A DNA stretch of 64,000 nucleotides from Rhizobium sp. WYCCWR10014 (GCF_001657485.1 NZ_LXFU01000041.1:124001-188000), one strand, 5' to 3'. Numbered from the stretch's first letter, positions 23,530 to 33,068 are shown. Notes: generated by a model not told the origin, from the sequence alone. Program-made: numbers and translations.

Positions 23530-26307
23530 CTAGATCAATGCCTCATGTGACAGCGCAAACGACGGCTCGAAGACGTCCTTCACGGCGAGCGTGAAATCGT
23601 GGCTGGTGACGTTTCCAGCCGCGTCGTAGGCTTCTGCAGTGAAGGTCAGGCTGTGGGTGCTTTCGTAGTCGATTGCGGCCTTTGTCTGGATCTTGTTGCC
23701 GACGAGTTTGAAGATGCCGTCGGCATCGTCCGTCAGCCGCCATTTTACCGTGCCGCCTTCCGGATCGCGCGCCGAGAGAAGGCCGACCGAGGTGCCGATC
23801 GCGATATTCTCGGAGACCGAGCTGCGCGAGAAGGCGAGATTGGTCGGCGCCTTGTTGACTGGGGCTTCGTTGACGTCGAGGACATTGATCGTGATGTCCT
23901 TTTCGACCGTGACCGTGCCATCGGAGACAGCCACCTTGATTGTGTGCGACTTGTCCGTCTCGTAGTCCAGCGCCTTCGAGGTGACAATGCGGTCGCCCTT
24001 TATCCGGAAGTGATCGTTCGCCCCGTCGATCAGCGTATAGGTGAGCGCGTCGCCATCGGCGTCCTTGGCGCTGAGCAGGCCGACCGTGGTCCAGATCGGC
24101 GTGTCCTCGGAGAGGGCGGTTTTCGAGAGCTGGATGTTGGTCGGCGCGTTATTGGTGCTCGTGAAGGTTCCCGTGGCAAATTCATAGACGCCGTCGGCAA
24201 AACGGGCGAATTCGACGTCGGTCAGGATATCCTCACCGTCCTGCCCGCTCAGGCTGCTCACGATGTGGGATTCGATGTCGTAGCGGTAGCCGAGCATATA
24301 GTCGGCGAACTTAGCGGAGAAGACCGCGGTGTCGGTGCCGGCGCCGCCGTCAATGATGTCGTACCCGCCGCCGCCCTCGAGAATGTCGTTGCCGTCGGTG
24401 CCCGTAAACTCGTCGTCGCCACTGCCGGCCTTGACGTCAATGCTTGAGCCATAGCCGGTGATAAAAGCTCCGTGGTCTCCCAACTCATCGGAAAGATCGA
24501 GGTGGGCGCTGTCCGTTATTGCCAGTGAGGGGCGAGAAACAACGTCGAACGGATTGATCGACCCGACAATGCTATCAAAGCTTTCGAACTGCGCGCTCGA
24601 ACCGGCAACCTGAAATCTTGCAGTGTCAAGGACTTCGAAGTTCTCGATCGTCAGGCCTCTCAGATCGGGGGCTTGCAACGTATCAAATCCGTCACCGCCA
24701 TTGATTGTTCCGGAAATCAACGGAGCGAATGGCTGCACGATGACGACATCGCTGCCGTCGCCGGCGTCGATGTTCAAGACTTCCGGGACGAGCCCGAGAT
24801 CCGGAGAGAAGTTGCCAACATCACCGTCGGTGATCGTATCGTTGCCGGCGCCGCCTTTAATGACATCATTCCCGCCGTCGCCGAAGATCTGGTCATTGCC
24901 GGCGCTGCCATGCAGCGTGTCATTGCCAGATCCTCCATGGAGATGATCGTTTCCGGCGCCGCCGTTCAGCGTGTCCGCGCCGTCACCGCCGGAGATCGTG
25001 TCGTTGCCTGCGCCCGTCGTGAGCGTATCGTCGCCGCTGGAGCCCGTCACATTTGCGGAGCCCGAGCCCAGTTCGTCGGAAAGGTCTACCGTTCCGGAAT
25101 CCGAGATGACCAGGGTGGCCGCGACGAGGGGATTGAGCTCGGAGTGGCGAATGACGTCGTAAGCTTCGAACTCCGCGCCGGTCTTGGTGATCGTGGCGCC
25201 GTTCGTCTCCAAGATATTCAAAGGGTTACCTGGATCGGTACTGTCGCCGGTGAAAGTTCCGGTGGCGAAATCGTAAACACCATCGGCAAAGCGCGCGAAT
25301 TCGACGCCCGTCAGCGTATCCGTACCTTCTAGCGCGCTCGTGACGACATCCCTGCCATTTTCCAATGCAAGGGAATAGTCGGAAAAATTACCGGCGAAAA
25401 CAGCCGTGTCGGTGCCGTCGCCACCATCGAGCTCGTCGTCGCCATCGCCGCCGGTCAATTTGTCATTGCCGCCGCTGCCGTCGAAAATGTCGTTGCCGCC
25501 GCTGCCGTCGAAAATGTCGTTGACGTCGCTGCCCGCAAATACGTCGTCGCCGTCGCCGGTCTTGACGTCAACGCCGGAGGGATTGTTCCAGCCCGAGACA
25601 TGAGCTCGGCGGTCCGCCAGCTCGTCGGAAAGGTCGAGGTGGGCGCTGTCCGTCACCTCCAAAGAGGCGAAGGAATTGAGGATCGGATCTGTCGACCCGA
25701 GGATCTTATCAAAGCTTTCGAACTGCGCGCTCGAACCCTTAACCGTGTATGGCCAGGTTTGAAGGACCTCGATGTTCTTGATCGTTAGACCGTCGAGCGA
25801 ATAGGCCTGCAGCGAATCGATCCCGGCGCCGCCATCGATTGTTCCTGATTTCTGTAGTCCGAAATTCTCCAAAACTATGGAGTCGTCACCGTTGCCGGCG
25901 TCAATGTCCAAAAAGTCCGGCTGCGAGCCGCTGTCAGGTATTGGCCAAGCACTGTTACTATCGTATATGTAATCGTCGCCGTCACCGCCGATCAACTTAT
26001 CATTGCTGCCACTGCCGAAAATTGAATCGTTGCCGGCGCCGCCACTCAACGTGTCTATGCCGTGGTTATCCGAGATGGTGTCGTTGCCCGCGCCCGCCGT
26101 GATCGTGTTGTCGTAGTAAGAGCCAAACACGTTCGCTGAGGCGGAGCCCAGTTCATCGGCCAGATCCGCCACGCCGGCATCGGAAACAACAAGAGTGACC
26201 GGTGCGGAAGGGTTGGCGGCGGAGTCGCGGATAACATCGTATGCTTCGAACTCAGCGCCGGTCTTGGTAACTGTGGCGCCGTTCGTGTCCAGAATATTCA
26301 AGGCCAT
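23530..26307 (-). CDS. RTX-type calcium-binding protein with two cadherin-like domains
   Basis: A large acidic protein (925 residues from ATG 26307; another ATG at 26355 would add 16). Two copies of a module of about 355 residues each begin NIL(D/E)TNGAT(V/I)TKTGAEFE and contain RTX nonapeptides (GGAGNDTI, GGDGDDYI and similar) and a final VEFARFADGVY block. Two cadherin-like domains follow (PTNIQLSKTALSED and PTNLAFSRSSVSEN). No N-terminal signal peptide is visible, which suits type I secretion. A surface or secreted adhesin is likely; no secretion genes are adjacent. Confidence 0.88.
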   Translation of the reverse strand: MALNILDTNGATVTKTGAEFEAYDVIRDSAANPSAPVTLVVSDAGVADLADELGSASANVFGSYYDNTITAGAGNDTISDNHGIDTLSGGAGNDSIFGSGSNDKLIGGDGDDYIYDSNSAWPIPDSGSQPDFLDIDAGNGDDSIVLENFGLQKSGTIDGGAGIDSLQAYSLDGLTIKNIEVLQTWPYTVKGSSAQFESFDKILGSTDPILNSFASLEVTDSAHLDLSDELADRRAHVSGWNNPSGVDVKTGDGDDVFAGSDVNDIFDGSGGNDIFDGSGGNDKLTGGDGDDELDGGDGTDTAVFAGNFSDYSLALENGRDVVTSALEGTDTLTGVEFARFADGVYDFATGTFTGDSTDPGNPLNILETNGATITKTGAEFEAYDVIRHSELNPLVAATLVISDSGTVDLSDELGSGSANVTGSSGDDTLTTGAGNDTISGGDGADTLNGGAGNDHLHGGSGNDTLHGSAGNDQIFGDGGNDVIKGGAGNDTITDGDVGNFSPDLGLVPEVLNIDAGDGSDVVIVQPFAPLISGTINGGDGFDTLQAPDLRGLTIENFEVLDTARFQVAGSSAQFESFDSIVGSINPFDVVSRPSLAITDSAHLDLSDELGDHGAFITGYGSSIDVKAGSGDDEFTGTDGNDILEGGGGYDIIDGGAGTDTAVFSAKFADYMLGYRYDIESHIVSSLSGQDGEDILTDVEFARFADGVYEFATGTFTSTNNAPTNIQLSKTALSEDTPIWTTVGLLSAKDADGDALTYTLIDGANDHFRIKGDRIVTSKALDYETDKSHTIKVAVSDGTVTVEKDITINVLDVNEAPVNKAPTNLAFSRSSVSENIAIGTSVGLLSARDPEGGTVKWRLTDDADGIFKLVGNKIQTKAAIDYESTHSLTFTAEAYDAAGNVTSHDFTLAVKDVFEPSFALSHEALI

Positions 26308-26687
26308 ATATTTCTTTTCCCCAAAAGATGCTTTGTACTCGGCAATATGAGACATCCGCGAAAGAACTGTTTTATTGCTCGGCGGACGACAACCCCTCGG
26401 GGATCTATGCCAATCCCCGATTAAGTTTTCAATGCAAAATTGTGTCTTTTCATTGCTTTTTTAATGAAAAACTAAGGATGAAATACTGGGAAAACGAATT
26501 TTAATTTCAGAACTCAAAGTCATGCTTTGGTTTCATAAATAGTGTTATCTTTCAATGTCGGGCGAGATTCTCTCGCGAAAATTGTGTTTTCAGCGGTTCA
26601 TCGGTAGTGCTGCGCCGCGCGACCATTCGCGTCACTATCGCCGGTTGCTGTTGGCTTCGACTTGTTCAGACTTCCCGCGCGGGAGAA
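26308..26687. other. AT-rich promoter region of the RTX gene
   Basis: This 380-base spacer is clearly richer in A and T than its surroundings (26420-26560 especially), with runs such as TTTTCATTGCTTTTTTAATG. It should carry the RTX promoter and the 3' end of the acetyltransferase gene region. No gene is seen. Such AT-rich stretches are typical targets of silencing proteins of the MucR/Ros type in rhizobia, which is an inference. Confidence 0.45.
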
Positions 26688-27074
26688 CTACACGAGCTTG
26701 ATGAGTCCTGCCTTCGTCGGCCTGAATCCACAGGCGCGGTAGAAGCGGGTCAGGTGCGGTTCGAAATCGACATGCAGCCACTCGGCGCCCCGCTCCCGCG
26801 CAACCCGCGTCGCTTCCCTGATCAGCCGCGTCGCGATCCCCTGCCGCCGCATGTCAGGATGAACCGAGGTATCGAGGATGAAGGCATGGATGCCGCCATC
26901 CCAGGCGACGTTGACGAAGCCGATGAGCTGGTTGTCGTGGTAGGCGCCGACATGGGTGAGGCTGCGGGAGAGGATTGAGGTGAAATCGCGCGGGGCAGGG
27001 GTGCCCCAGGCGGCGGACCAGAGGGTGTCGAGTTCGGCGGCGGAGGGGAAAGGATCGATGCGAATTTCTGGCAT
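26688..27074 (-). CDS. GNAT-family N-acetyltransferase
   Basis: A 128-residue minimal GNAT. Motif A is LDTSVHPDMRRQGIATRLIREA, shown here as VHPDMRRQGIATRL with its RRxGxA pyrophosphate loop, and motif B is EPHLTRFYRACGFRPTKAGL. ATG 27074 (MPEIRIDPF) gives the compact family length; the frame extends further upstream without support. Substrate unknown. It lies between the RTX promoter and uvrB on the same strand, with about 200 bases to uvrB. Confidence 0.85.
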   Translation of the reverse strand: MPEIRIDPFPSAAELDTLWSAAWGTPAPRDFTSILSRSLTHVGAYHDNQLIGFVNVAWDGGIHAFILDTSVHPDMRRQGIATRLIREATRVARERGAEWLHVDFEPHLTRFYRACGFRPTKAGLIKLV

Positions 27075-27277
27075 TGGGAATTCCGTTCTGTGGACACGCA
27101 GCAAGCCAGAGAGGCTGATCCATAAAATCGCCCATGGTGTCTCCAAAGCGATTCCCTAGACACGCACCCATGGTGTTGGCATCCGAGATTCCTCAACCGC
27201 ACTGATTGCGAAGGCGCGGCTGACCCAGCGATACACAAACTATCTTAAACCAGGCCGCCTGGTTGGCCGGTTTGTCG

Positions 27278-30277
27278 TTATCGCCCCGGCCGCCCAGTCT
27301 TCCCCTTCGTCCGCCCCTTGCGCTTCTGCTCGCCCGGATCCTCATAGCTCCCCACGCCCGTCTTCCCGCGCACGACCGGCCGCAGGTCGCCGCGCTCCGG
27401 CTGCCCTTCGAGCAGCGGTGAAAATCGCTTCGTGCTCTTGGCGGCATCCGGCTTTTTCGGCAGCGCTCCGGTGACCGGCTTTTCTGTTCGGCCGACGGTC
27501 ATTTCGTCGAGGTCGTTTTTGCGGAAAAGGGTCTTCTTTGTGGGCTCGGCGATGTCGCGGCCCATTTCATCGAGGGCGGGTTTGCGGAAGAGCGGGGTGG
27601 TGGTGTCGGTGCCTGGGCCCATGTCGTCGATGGAGGGTTTGGCGAAGTAGGAGGGGGTCGAGTTTGTGGCGTTCCCCTCCCCAACCCTCCCCACAAGGGG
27701 GAGGGAGTTCGTTGAGTTTGCCGCACCCGTCTTCTTTTTTCCGCTGCCTTCCATCGCTCTGGCTTCTTCTCTCGCCATCGGGTCGTCCATGGCGGCGAGT
27801 TCCACGGCTTTGAGGCGTTTGATTTCGTCGCGGAGGCGGGCGGCTTTTTCGAAGTCGAGGTCGGCGGCGGCATCGCGCATGCTCTTTTCGAGCGCGTTGA
27901 GATGGGTCTGCAGGTTGTTGCCGACGAGGTTGCCGCCATCGGCGAAGCCTTTGCCCGAGACGCCCGAGATATCGGCGCGGACGTGGTCGCGTTCGTAGAC
28001 GGAGTCGAGGATGTCGGAGATCCTGGCCTTGACCGATTCAGGGGTGATGCCGTGTTCGGCGTTGTAGGCCATCTGCTTTTCGCGGCGGCGGCCGGTTTCC
28101 TCCATCGCCCGCTTCATCGAGCCGGTGACCTGGTCGGCATAGAGGATGACCTTGCCGTCGACGTTACGCGCGGCGCGGCCGATCGTCTGGATCAGCGATG
28201 TTTCCGAGCGCAGGAAGCCTTCCTTGTCGGCGTCGAGGATGGCGACGAAGCCGCATTCGGGAATGTCCAAGCCTTCGCGCAGAAGGTTGATGCCGACGAG
28301 CACGTCGAAGGCGCCGAGGCGGAGATCGCGGAGGATCTCGATACGCTCCAGCGTGTCGATGTCGGAGTGCATGTAGCGCACGCGCACGCCCTGCTCATGC
28401 AGATATTCGGTCAGGTCCTCGGCCATGCGCTTGGTCAGCACGGTGCAGAGGGTGCGGTAGCCCTTGGCTGCGGTCTCGCGGATTTCGCCGAGCACGTCGT
28501 CGACCTGGGTGCGGGCCGACCGGACCTCGACCGGCGGGTCGATCAGGCCGGTCGGGCGGATCACCTGTTCGGCGAAGACGCCGCCCGATTGTTCCATCTC
28601 CCAGCCGCCGGGCGTGGCCGAAACGGCGATGGTGTCGGGGCGCATGGCGTCCCATTCCTCGAAGCGTAGCGGCCGGTTGTCCATGCAGGAGGGCAGGCGG
28701 AAGCCGTATTCGGCCAGCGTCGCCTTGCGGCGGAAGTCGCCCCGGTACATGCCGCCGATCTGCGGCACGGTGACATGGCTTTCGTCGATGAAGACGAGGG
28801 CATTGTCGGGGATATATTCGAACAGCGTCGGCGGCGGATCGCCGGGGTCGCGGCCGGTGAGGTAACGTGAATAGTTCTCGATGCCCTGGCAGGAGCCGGT
28901 GGCTTCGAGCATTTCGATATCGTAGCGGGTGCGCTGCTCCAGGCGCTGGGCCTCCAGCAGGCGGCCGGCCTTTTCCAGCTCGGCGAGGCGAAGCCTGAGT
29001 TCCTCCTTGATCGACTTGATGGCGCCGTTCAGCGTCGGGCGCGGGGTGACATAGTGCGAATTGGCGTAGATCTTCACCGATTTCAGGTCGCCGACCTTCT
29101 GGCCGGTCAGCGGATCGAACTCGGTGATGGCGTCGATCTCATCGCCGAACATCGAGATTCGCCAGGCGGCATCCTCCAAGTGGGCGGGGAAAAGTTCGAT
29201 CGTGTCGCCGCGCACCCGGAAGGAACCACGGGTGAAATCCATGTCGCGGCGCTTGTATTGCTGGGCGACGAGGTCGGCCAGCAGCTGGCGCTGGTCCAGC
29301 CGGTCGCCGACAGACATCTGGAAAGTCATCGCCGTATAGGTCTCGACCGAGCCGATACCATAGATGCAGGAGACCGAAGCGACGATGATGCAGTCGTCGC
29401 GTTCGAGCAGCGAGCGCGTCGCCGAGTGACGCATGCGGTCGATCTGCTCGTTGATCGAGGATTCCTTCTCGATATAGGTGTCGGAGCGCGGCACATAGGC
29501 TTCCGGCTGGTAATAATCGTAGTAGGAAACGAAATATTCCACCGCATTGTCGGGGAAGAAATTCTTGAATTCGGAATAGAGCTGGGCGGCCAGCGTCTTG
29601 TTCGGCGCCAGGATGACGGCGGGGCGCTGCGTCGCCTCGATCACCTTGGCCATGGTGAAGGTCTTGCCGGAGCCGGTGACGCCGAGCAGCACCTGGCTGC
29701 GGTCGCCATTCTCCAGCCCTTCGACGAGGTCACGGATGGCGGTCGGCTGGTCGCCGGCCGGCTCGTAATCCGACTGCATGCGGATGGCGATGCCGCCTTC
29801 GGATTTGTCCGGCCGGGCAGGGCGGTGCGGCGTCCAGATCTTGCCGTTCTTGTGCAGTGGATTGCCGCTCTCGATCAGCGCCGACAGCGCCTCGACCGTG
29901 GCAGTGACGGCGGTGCCGGCCTGCAGCGACGAGGCCTCTTCCAGCGTCGTATCCATGCCGGAGACGGGGTTGAGGCCGGCGGCCGCGCGCGTCTTCGGAT
30001 CGGTCGAGCCGCCCATGGAGGTGCCGCGCGCCGATTTCGAGGCGCTGACGCCGCCGTCGCTGGTTTTCGTCCTGGCGGCGATTTCCACCTTCTTGCGATG
30101 TTTACCGGCCTTGGAGGCGATCTGGCGCTGGGTCTCGACGCCCGAGGTTTCGGCATCGGCCTCCAGCTGCTTCACCCAATCGGCAACCGAGCCGGAGAGG
30201 GGGGCTCCCTCAAAAGACGATTGAGGGGCTTCCTCGAAACCGTCAGGGGCGGGGGATTTCTTCGGAGATTTGGCCAT
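27278..30277 (-). CDS. uvrB: Excinuclease ABC subunit B
   Basis: A 999-residue UvrB, against about 670 in E. coli. An N-terminal extension of about 165 residues precedes the conserved start SDYEPAGDQPTAIRDL. Walker A is GVTGSGKT near residue 199, and the DNA-gripping hairpin is VSYYDYYQPEAYVP. The UVR domain LEKSMRDAAADLDFEKAARL is near residue 800. About 170 low-complexity residues follow, containing an in-frame copy of a palindromic intergenic repeat (27671-27729). With UvrA it locates DNA damage and recruits UvrC. The ATG at 30277 fits MAKSPKKSPAP. Confidence 0.96.
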   Translation of the reverse strand: MAKSPKKSPAPDGFEEAPQSSFEGAPLSGSVADWVKQLEADAETSGVETQRQIASKAGKHRKKVEIAARTKTSDGGVSASKSARGTSMGGSTDPKTRAAAGLNPVSGMDTTLEEASSLQAGTAVTATVEALSALIESGNPLHKNGKIWTPHRPARPDKSEGGIAIRMQSDYEPAGDQPTAIRDLVEGLENGDRSQVLLGVTGSGKTFTMAKVIEATQRPAVILAPNKTLAAQLYSEFKNFFPDNAVEYFVSYYDYYQPEAYVPRSDTYIEKESSINEQIDRMRHSATRSLLERDDCIIVASVSCIYGIGSVETYTAMTFQMSVGDRLDQRQLLADLVAQQYKRRDMDFTRGSFRVRGDTIELFPAHLEDAAWRISMFGDEIDAITEFDPLTGQKVGDLKSVKIYANSHYVTPRPTLNGAIKSIKEELRLRLAELEKAGRLLEAQRLEQRTRYDIEMLEATGSCQGIENYSRYLTGRDPGDPPPTLFEYIPDNALVFIDESHVTVPQIGGMYRGDFRRKATLAEYGFRLPSCMDNRPLRFEEWDAMRPDTIAVSATPGGWEMEQSGGVFAEQVIRPTGLIDPPVEVRSARTQVDDVLGEIRETAAKGYRTLCTVLTKRMAEDLTEYLHEQGVRVRYMHSDIDTLERIEILRDLRLGAFDVLVGINLLREGLDIPECGFVAILDADKEGFLRSETSLIQTIGRAARNVDGKVILYADQVTGSMKRAMEETGRRREKQMAYNAEHGITPESVKARISDILDSVYERDHVRADISGVSGKGFADGGNLVGNNLQTHLNALEKSMRDAAADLDFEKAARLRDEIKRLKAVELAAMDDPMAREEARAMEGSGKKKTGAANSTNSLPLVGRVGEGNATNSTPSYFAKPSIDDMGPGTDTTTPLFRKPALDEMGRDIAEPTKKTLFRKNDLDEMTVGRTEKPVTGALPKKPDAAKSTKRFSPLLEGQPERGDLRPVVRGKTGVGSYEDPGEQKRKGRTKGKTGRPGR
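27671..27729. repeat. Palindromic repeat embedded in the uvrB reading frame
   Basis: The stretch CCCCTCCCCAACCCTCCCC followed by ACAAGGGGGAGGG and a GCACCC tail matches the two intergenic copies at 30408-30466 and 30501-30558. Here it is translated as part of uvrB, giving a peptide reading LPLVGRVGEGN, near residues 850-870. The surrounding UvrB tail is unstructured, so the insertion is tolerated. Confidence 0.75.
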
Positions 30278-30407
30278 GGCGCGAATATGGAGAGAGTCAG
30301 CGCGAAAGTGAAGAGGGAAAGAGTACAAAAGGGAAACGAATGAATCGTTCGGATTTTTGAATAGTCTCCCGGTCGCGTGATACTAAAAGACGCCGCCCCA
30401 CGATACC

Positions 30408-30558
30408 AAAAGACCCCGCCCCAACCCCTCCCCACAAGGGGGAGGGGCTTAACTTGCGGCACCCGCTTTTCCAAACTTTAACGTTTCGGAAGAAGCGAGG
30501 GCGGTGCCGCCGGTTAGTCCCTCCCCCTTGTGGGGAGGGGTTGGGGAGGGGTCTTTTT
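30408..30558. repeat. Inverted pair of C/G-rich palindromic repeats upstream of uvrB
   Basis: The left copy (30408-30466) begins AAAAGACCCCGCCCCAACCC and ends GCGGCACCC. The right copy (30501-30558) is nearly its reverse complement, ending GGGGAGGGGTCTTTTT. Each holds CTCCCC-ACAAG-GGGGAG internally, so both small hairpins and one large stem are possible. The pair lies between the GH15 stop and the uvrB start, where it could terminate GH15 transcription and shape the uvrB leader. Confidence 0.75.
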
Positions 30559-30586
30559 CGACGGTACAAGCCGGGCTGATCCCCCG

Positions 30587-32377
30587 TCAAGCCGAACGCT
30601 GGTCCGCCGGCCCCTCCAGGCGCGCGAGGTTCAACGCGCTGTTGATCAACCCGACATGGCTGAAGGCCTGCGGGAAGTTGCCGAGCATGCGGCGGGCGGC
30701 GGGATCATATTCTTCCGCCAGAAGCCCGACATCGTTGCAGATAGAAAGCAGCCGCTCGAACAGGCGCAGCGCATCGTCGCGGCGGCCGATCATGCCGAGG
30801 GCGTCGACGAGCCAGAAGCTGCAGGCGAGGAACGCGCCTTCGCCTGGCGGCAGGCCGTCGTCCACCTCCTGCGTCTCGTAGCGCAGCAGCAGGCCATCGC
30901 GCAGCAGCTTGCGCTCGATCGCCTCGACTGTCGCGACATAGCGCGGATCATCAGGCGGGATGAAGCCGACCATGCCGAGATGCAGCAGGCTGGCATCAAG
31001 CGCCTTGGAGCCGTAGGCCTGCACGAAACAGCCGAGTTCGGGATCGAAAGCCTTCTCGCAAACCTCGGCATGGATGTGATCTGCGAGCGTGCGCCAACGT
31101 GCGGCGGCCTCGGGCTCGCCGTCCGCCTCGGCAATCTGGACGGCGCGGTCGAAGGCCACCCAGGCCATGACCTTCGAATAGGTGAAATGCTGGCGCTGGC
31201 CGCGCACCTCCCAGATGCCCTCATCGGGCTCCACCCAGATTTTTTCGAGAAAGGGCAGAATGGCCGCCGCCAGTTCGCGTTCGCGGTGATGCGGCGGAAG
31301 CCCGCCCTTGCGGGCCTGCAGTATGGCGTCGGCCACCTCGCCATAGACGTCGAGCTGCACCTGTTCGGCAGCGGCATTGCCGATGCGCACGGGTGTCGAG
31401 CCCTCGTAGCCACTCAGCCAGGGAACCTGCCATTCCAGCAGATTGCGCTCGCCGGCGACGCCATACATGATCTGCATCTGCGCCGGGGCGCCGGCGACCG
31501 CCCGCAGCAGCCACTTGCGCCAGGCGCTGGCTTCCTCGTAATAGCCGAGTTTCATCAGGGCGAGCAGGGTCAGCGTCGCGTCGCGCAGCCAGCAATAGCG
31601 GTAGTCCCAGTTGCGCGGCCCGCCGATCTTTTCCGGCAGGGAGCTTGTCGCCGCGGCGACGATGCCGCCCGTCGGCATGTAGGTCAGTGCCTTGAGCGTG
31701 ATGAGCGAGCGTTTGACCTGTTCTGTCCACCGGCCCACTTTCGGGCATTTCGCGGCAAATGATTGCCAGAATTCCTCCGTGTCCGGCAGCGCATATTCCA
31801 CCTGCCGCTGAGCCGGCTGCGGCATATGCGAGGGGGACCAGGTCAGGGTGAAGATCTGGCTCTCGCCAGCGGCAACCTGGAAGGAGCCGACCGTGCTCAG
31901 GCCGCGGCCTTCGAGCGGGACGGCGCAATTCAGGGTTAGCCTGTCCGGGCCGGCAATGGCGGTGATGCCGCCATCCTCGCCATGCGTGACCCAGGGGACG
32001 GTTCGGCCGTAATCGAAGCGAAGGTTGAGCTCCATATCGAAGGCGACAGTGCCGCTCTTGCCCTCGACGATGCGCATCAGATCGCTCGTGCCATCGCGAA
32101 GCGGCATGAAGTCGATGAGAACGGCGGTGCCGGTCTCGGTCTGAAACTCGGTTTCGAGAATGAGCGTGTCGTTGCGGTAGCGGCGCGTGACGCGGACATT
32201 GTCACCTGACGGTGACAGCGACCAGAAGCCGCTATCCTCGGTGCCGAGCAGGGCGGCAAAACAGGCGGGGGAATCAAAGCGCGGAAAACAGAGCCAGTCG
32301 ATCGAGCCGTTCTTCGAGACGAGTGCGGCGGTTTCGCAATCGCCGATGAGCGCGTAGTCCTCAATGGGTACCGACAC
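30587..32377 (-). CDS. GH15-family glycosidase (glucoamylase/trehalase-like)
   Basis: A 596-residue protein with an N-terminal trehalase-like domain (IEDYALIGDCETAALVSKNG, then IDWLCFPRFDSPACFAALLG) and a GH15 barrel. RNWDYRYCWLRDATLTLLAL is the family hallmark. Probable catalytic glutamates lie in PDEGIWEVRG and PPGEGAFL. There is no signal peptide, so it acts in the cytoplasm on trehalose or short alpha-glucans. A related actinobacterial enzyme is a trehalase; rhizobia accumulate trehalose, which makes that substrate plausible. Confidence 0.92.
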   Translation of the reverse strand: MSVPIEDYALIGDCETAALVSKNGSIDWLCFPRFDSPACFAALLGTEDSGFWSLSPSGDNVRVTRRYRNDTLILETEFQTETGTAVLIDFMPLRDGTSDLMRIVEGKSGTVAFDMELNLRFDYGRTVPWVTHGEDGGITAIAGPDRLTLNCAVPLEGRGLSTVGSFQVAAGESQIFTLTWSPSHMPQPAQRQVEYALPDTEEFWQSFAAKCPKVGRWTEQVKRSLITLKALTYMPTGGIVAAATSSLPEKIGGPRNWDYRYCWLRDATLTLLALMKLGYYEEASAWRKWLLRAVAGAPAQMQIMYGVAGERNLLEWQVPWLSGYEGSTPVRIGNAAAEQVQLDVYGEVADAILQARKGGLPPHHRERELAAAILPFLEKIWVEPDEGIWEVRGQRQHFTYSKVMAWVAFDRAVQIAEADGEPEAAARWRTLADHIHAEVCEKAFDPELGCFVQAYGSKALDASLLHLGMVGFIPPDDPRYVATVEAIERKLLRDGLLLRYETQEVDDGLPPGEGAFLACSFWLVDALGMIGRRDDALRLFERLLSICNDVGLLAEEYDPAARRMLGNFPQAFSHVGLINSALNLARLEGPADQRSA

Positions 32378-32747
32378 CGGAGCCTCCTTTGCATAGCAGT
32401 CGGGCTTTTAGGTAGAGGCCGTGCGCGGAGGTCAAGCGCGGAAACTAACGGGGCGGTGGGCGTTGCCGGGGGAGACAAGGAAGGGGAAATTGCCGCGTCC
32501 AAAGGCAAGGTTTCGGCTATGCAGTCCGCTGGAATGAGCAAGGGCTGCAAGCTGCCCGGCTGACAGCCAAGGCCGCAACCATCAAGATCGGCCCGGCCAA
32601 AGGTGAGGCATTGGCCGGCGATCCCGATTCCAATTTCCATTCGCCGCGTTTCTTCGCCGAAAGGTCCACGGCATTCGTGAAATGCCGCGCGGCGATCGTC
32701 CGCACCTCATATCGGAACCGAAATCGGCCTTCCGCAGTTAGTTTCCT
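32378..32747. other. Gene-free divergent spacer
   Basis: About 370 bases between the divergent GH15 and DUF982 genes. Both promoters must be here. I see no convincing small gene, repeat or strong palindrome. Confidence 0.4.
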
Positions 32748-33068
32748 GTGACTTTAGCTTCAGGTGCAACTGCCATTAGCGACCATTCTGCCTTCTGGGA
32801 AACCCCCATCTCGATCGACCTTGATACCGGCGAACGGCTGGTTCTGCGCTCACCGCAGGATGCGCTTTATGCACTCGTCTCGGACTGGCCGGTCAATGGG
32901 GGCGTCCATCAGCAGAGGGCGATCGATTTCTGCCGCGCCTGGCTTGCCGGGCGGATGCCGGCCGAGACGGTGCGGCAGGCCTTCATCCTTGCCGCGTTGG
33001 AAGCCGGCGTAACGATCAATGATGATGAAGACGGTGCAGAAGCCTCCGCTTTGAACCCTGCGGTATAG
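32748..33068 (+). CDS. DUF982-domain protein
   Basis: A 106-residue protein matching the DUF982 family, which is expanded in rhizobia: PISIDLDTGERLVLRSPQDA near residue 20, LVSDWPVNGGVHQQRAIDFC, and the tail PAETVRQAFILAALEAGV. The function of the family is unknown; it is small, soluble and usually monocistronic. ATG 32748 gives the family-like start. It is divergent from the GH15 gene. Confidence 0.85.
   Translation: MTLASGATAISDHSAFWETPISIDLDTGERLVLRSPQDALYALVSDWPVNGGVHQQRAIDFCRAWLAGRMPAETVRQAFILAALEAGVTINDDEDGAEASALNPAV

Noticed and set aside
24300..26100. Regularly repeated bases that might suggest a CRISPR or satellite array
   Set aside because: The repetition is of codons for RTX nonapeptides inside one long reading frame, without identical spacers or conserved repeat units.
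29054..30343. 429-codon frame antisense to uvrB
   Set aside because: Lies wholly over the conserved uvrB coding sequence, has low-complexity His/Arg/Asp content typical of antisense frames in GC-rich DNA, and resembles no protein.
32077..32640. Minus-strand frame running out of the GH15 start into the spacer
   Set aside because: It overlaps the GH15 N-terminus in another frame and has no ribosome site or recognisable sequence.
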